Part shown: piece after piece, positions 62,107-64,000 of the stretch
Layout of the letters: each line of letters begins with the position of its first letter
Numbering within the stretch: the stretch's first letter is position 1
From: Stenotrophomonas maltophilia R551-3
GTDB taxonomy: Bacteria; Pseudomonadota; Gammaproteobacteria; Xanthomonadales; Xanthomonadaceae
Length of the DNA stretch: 64,000 nucleotides
Direction of reading: 5' to 3'
NCBI RefSeq assembly: GCF_000020665.1
Contig: NC_011071.1
Span: 3,834,501 to 3,898,500 of the forward strand
Translations under genes and position numbers: made by a program
The notes under the pieces: model-generated
What the model saw: the letters and a program-made list of their open reading frames with translations, nothing else
Databases searched by the model: none
What the model was told of the DNA's origin: nothing

Positions 62107-62185
62107 GCCCCGATTATCGCACCGCCGGGGGCCATCGGCACCCCCTGCCCGTATCATGGCGGGCCATGACTTACCGGAGCCCCGC

Positions 62186-62638
62186 ATGATCACCACGCCC
62201 GACTACCAGGCCCTGCTGCAGACCGCCATCGCCGAAGCCCGCCAGGGCCTGGCCGAGGGTGGCGTGCCGATCGGCGCGGCGCTGTACCACAACGACGGCC
62301 GTCTGCTTGGCTGCGGCCACAATCGCCGCGTGCAGGAAAGCGACCCGTCAGTGCATGGCGAGACCGATGCCTTCCGCAAGGCCGGCCGCCAGCGCCGTTA
62401 CCAGGACACCATCATGGTCACCACCCTGGCGCCGTGCTGGTACTGCTCGGGCCTGGTGCGCCAGTTCAACATCGGCACCGTGGTGGTCGGCGAATCGCGC
62501 ACCTTCCAGGGCGGCATCGACTGGCTGCGCGAAAACGGCGTCAAGGTGATCGACCTGGACAGCCAGGAATGCGTGGACCTGCTGGGCGGCTTCATTGCGC
62601 AGCACCCGGAGATCTGGAACGAAGACATCGGTGAATGA
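62186..62638 (+). CDS. Cytosine/nucleoside deaminase, CDA fold
   Basis: 150 residues from the ATG at 62186 (MITTPDYQALLQTAIAEARQG). Zinc deaminase motifs: SVHGETDAFRKAG (HxE, here HGE) and TLAPCWYCSGLVRQFNIGTVVVGES (PCxxC). The C-terminal FQGGIDWLRENGVKVIDLDSQECVDLLGGFIAQHPEIWNEDIGE resembles yeast-type cytosine deaminase FCY1 rather than TadA. It would deaminate cytosine to uracil or a related base; guanine deaminase activity is less likely. Cytoplasmic, single gene. Confidence 0.85.
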   Translation: MITTPDYQALLQTAIAEARQGLAEGGVPIGAALYHNDGRLLGCGHNRRVQESDPSVHGETDAFRKAGRQRRYQDTIMVTTLAPCWYCSGLVRQFNIGTVVVGESRTFQGGIDWLRENGVKVIDLDSQECVDLLGGFIAQHPEIWNEDIGE

Positions 62639-62836
62639 ACACCGCGCAGCCTCCTGTTGAACCCGCTTAATGAACGCTTCAGTGCCGGCACATCCTTGTG
62701 CCGGCAGCGTTTGCGGCAATCGCCGTGAACCGGTGCACAGTCAGTTGCCCTGCATGCACACGCGCCGGTAACACCCCAGCCCGCCATCGCACCTAGGGTG
62801 GAATGACCGGGGCCCCTTTCCCCGGCGGAGCCAGCC

Positions 62837-63094
62837 ATGTGCGCGCTCGCCCTACGCTCCACGCCCGACCCGGCCCTTGCCGGCATCCGCGACCGATTGA
62901 CGCAGCAGTTCGCGCTGCATCGACGCACCGCGCCGTTCTGGACCGCTTACCAGGGATTGCAGCAGGAAGTGATCCACGCCCACCCGCGTGATCATGTCCG
63001 GCTGTGCAACGCCATGGCCGACATCGCCGAAGACCTCGGTGCAGTGACCCACGCGCAGCTGCTCGATGGCAACACCGGCTGCACGCCGCGCTGA
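62837..63094 (+). CDS. Small hypothetical protein
   Basis: 85 residues, MCALALRSTPDPALAGIRDRLTQQFALHRRTAPFWTAYQGLQQEV... Ribosome-site-like GGCGGAG about 7 nt upstream. Predominantly helical, soluble, no known domain; ends ...GNTGCTPR. The frame has good GC3 bias and no competing gene on the other strand. Followed by two more small genes on the same strand with gaps of 74 bp each. Confidence 0.55.
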   Translation: MCALALRSTPDPALAGIRDRLTQQFALHRRTAPFWTAYQGLQQEVIHAHPRDHVRLCNAMADIAEDLGAVTHAQLLDGNTGCTPR

Positions 63095-63168
63095 CGCGGC
63101 ATGCACCGGCGCATACGCCACACTGCGATGAACCCCCACTCCCATCCACCTCAACCGATTGGATCGAC

Positions 63169-63495
63169 ATGCACGCTGAAGTTCCCACCATTCCCCCGGT
63201 CATCAATGTCGATGCCGAGCTTGATCACTGGCGCCGCCAGCATGCCGACGGCGCACTACCGCACAACTCGTTCGGTTCGTACGTGCCGTGGATCAAGTTC
63301 GCCTGCGATTCGCTGATCACCCAGCCGCGCGCAAGCAATGCCCAGCGCGACGAGATGTTCCAGACCCAGTACGCGCTGCAGATCATGCCGCGGCTGAGCG
63401 AGTCCCAGGCCCGCGAGTTCGTCGACCGCTGCTGGCAGCATGTCTACCAGACCAGCCCGGTGCGGCTGCAGGACGCTCCGCGCCTGCGCGCCTGA
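63169..63495 (+). CDS. Small hypothetical protein
   Basis: 108 residues from the ATG at 63169 (MHAEVPTIPPVINVDAELDHWRRQHADGALPHNSFGSYVPWIKFACDSLITQPRA...). Soluble, helical, no signal peptide or membrane helix, no domain I recognise. The pattern YVPWIKFACDSLITQPRASNAQRDEMFQTQYALQIMPRLSESQAREFVDRCW looks like a compact helical bundle. The frame opens at 63004, but that part is out of keeping and overlaps the previous gene. Confidence 0.6.
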   Translation: MHAEVPTIPPVINVDAELDHWRRQHADGALPHNSFGSYVPWIKFACDSLITQPRASNAQRDEMFQTQYALQIMPRLSESQAREFVDRCWQHVYQTSPVRLQDAPRLRA

Positions 63496-63568
63496 GCCGA
63501 TCCACGGCTGCACGGCCCCTGCACGGGCCACTGCCGATCATCCTCGTCATCTGAGTAGGACGACGACG

Positions 63569-63991
63569 ATGAAAGCAAGAAACCTGTTCAATACGATCGC
63601 CAAGAAGGCTGCGGCCGCCACCGGTTCGCCGTGGACCTTCCTGGCTGCGGTGATGATCGTGGTGATATGGGGCATCAGCGGGCCCGTGTTTGGATTCAAC
63701 GACACCTGGCAGCTGGTGATCAACACCGGCACCACGATCATCACCTTCCTGATGGTGTTCCTGATCCAGCACACGCAGAACGCCGATACCGCGGCGATGC
63801 AGATCAAGCTGGACGAACTGATCCGGGCGACGGCCGAAGCCAACAACGAGCTTCTGGACCTGGAGGAATTGGACGAAGAGCGCCTGGAGGAGATCCGCGC
63901 CGAATACGAGCAGATGGCGCGCGAGGCCGGTGACGCACTGGCGCGCGTACGCGCCTGCCACGGCGTGCGCCGGGATGATGAAGCGGTCTAG
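63569..63991 (+). CDS. Low-affinity iron permease-like membrane protein
   Basis: 140 residues from the ATG at 63569 (AGGACGACGACG upstream). Two transmembrane helices (~20-42 FLAAVMIVVIWGISGPVFGF and ~48-66 WQLVINTGTTIITFLMVFLIQ), followed by TQNADTAAMQIKLDELIRATAEANNELLDLEELDEERLEEI, the signature of the 'low affinity iron permease' (Fet4-like) bacterial family, and an acidic coiled-coil tail. Bacterial members are short and their iron-transport role is an annotation carried over from yeast Fet4, not shown. Inner membrane. Confidence 0.85.
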   Translation: MKARNLFNTIAKKAAAATGSPWTFLAAVMIVVIWGISGPVFGFNDTWQLVINTGTTIITFLMVFLIQHTQNADTAAMQIKLDELIRATAEANNELLDLEELDEERLEEIRAEYEQMAREAGDALARVRACHGVRRDDEAV

Positions 63992-64000
63992 CGCACACGC

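Overview
The window is chromosomal DNA from a high-GC gammaproteobacterium of the Xanthomonadaceae, most probably Stenotrophomonas (maltophilia complex). I base this on gene content and order (an Xanthomonas-type N-acetylglucosamine regulon, the mreBCD-mrdA-rodA and mltB-rlpA-dacC-ybeD-lipB-lipA chains), on strong GC3 bias, and on more than thirty short palindromes carrying a GTAG end, typical of the REP-like elements of this genus. No rRNA, tRNA, CRISPR array, prophage or insertion sequence was seen. Most genes are core genes.

Layout. 1-7 kb: the start of a TonB-dependent receptor, a small secreted protein, exbD, a Slt-type lytic transglycosylase, the CCA-adding enzyme, small unknowns and an atypical S41 peptidase. 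7.3-10.3 kb: an autotransporter. 10.6-23 kb: a complete GlcNAc/chitooligosaccharide system. One operon (nagP transporter, nagR LacI regulator, SIS-type GlcN-6-P deaminase, nagA deacetylase, nagX acyltransferase) diverges from nagK, a TonB-dependent receptor and a GH20 hexosaminidase; the divergent control region holds several palindromes. The polymer fragment would be bound at the outer membrane, cut in the periplasm, imported by NagP, then phosphorylated, deacetylated and deaminated to fructose-6-P.

23-32 kb: VanZ-like protein, MidA-type methyltransferase, a pteridine reductase beside folK, an isolated Anbu protease, a three-gene phytochrome-style two-component cassette, a BON protein and a Gfo/Idh/MocA oxidoreductase. 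33-38 kb: short-type 6-phosphogluconate dehydrogenase, an unknown secreted protein with a DUF2242-like lipoprotein, and Prc protease. 38-54 kb: lipA-lipB-ybeD, an LpxR-like lipid A deacylase inserted on the opposite strand, dacC-rlpA-mltB, a gene-poor 1.07 kb stretch holding a large inverted repeat, a second rodA-like gene, then rodA-mrdA-mreD-mreC-mreB. 54-64 kb: adenosine-kinase-like PfkB enzyme, LTA-synthase-like membrane sulfatase-fold protein, HAD phosphatase, lipoprotein, M1 aminopeptidase, ubiE, a cytidine-deaminase-fold enzyme and three small genes.

I saw no obvious new defence or biosynthetic system. The most interesting signals are non-coding or structural. A three-copy repeat keeps perfect 25-26 bp stems although the stem sequences differ between copies (compensatory change). 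GTAG palindromes have become coding sequence inside mreC and supply the stop codon of the autotransporter. rodA is tandemly duplicated.
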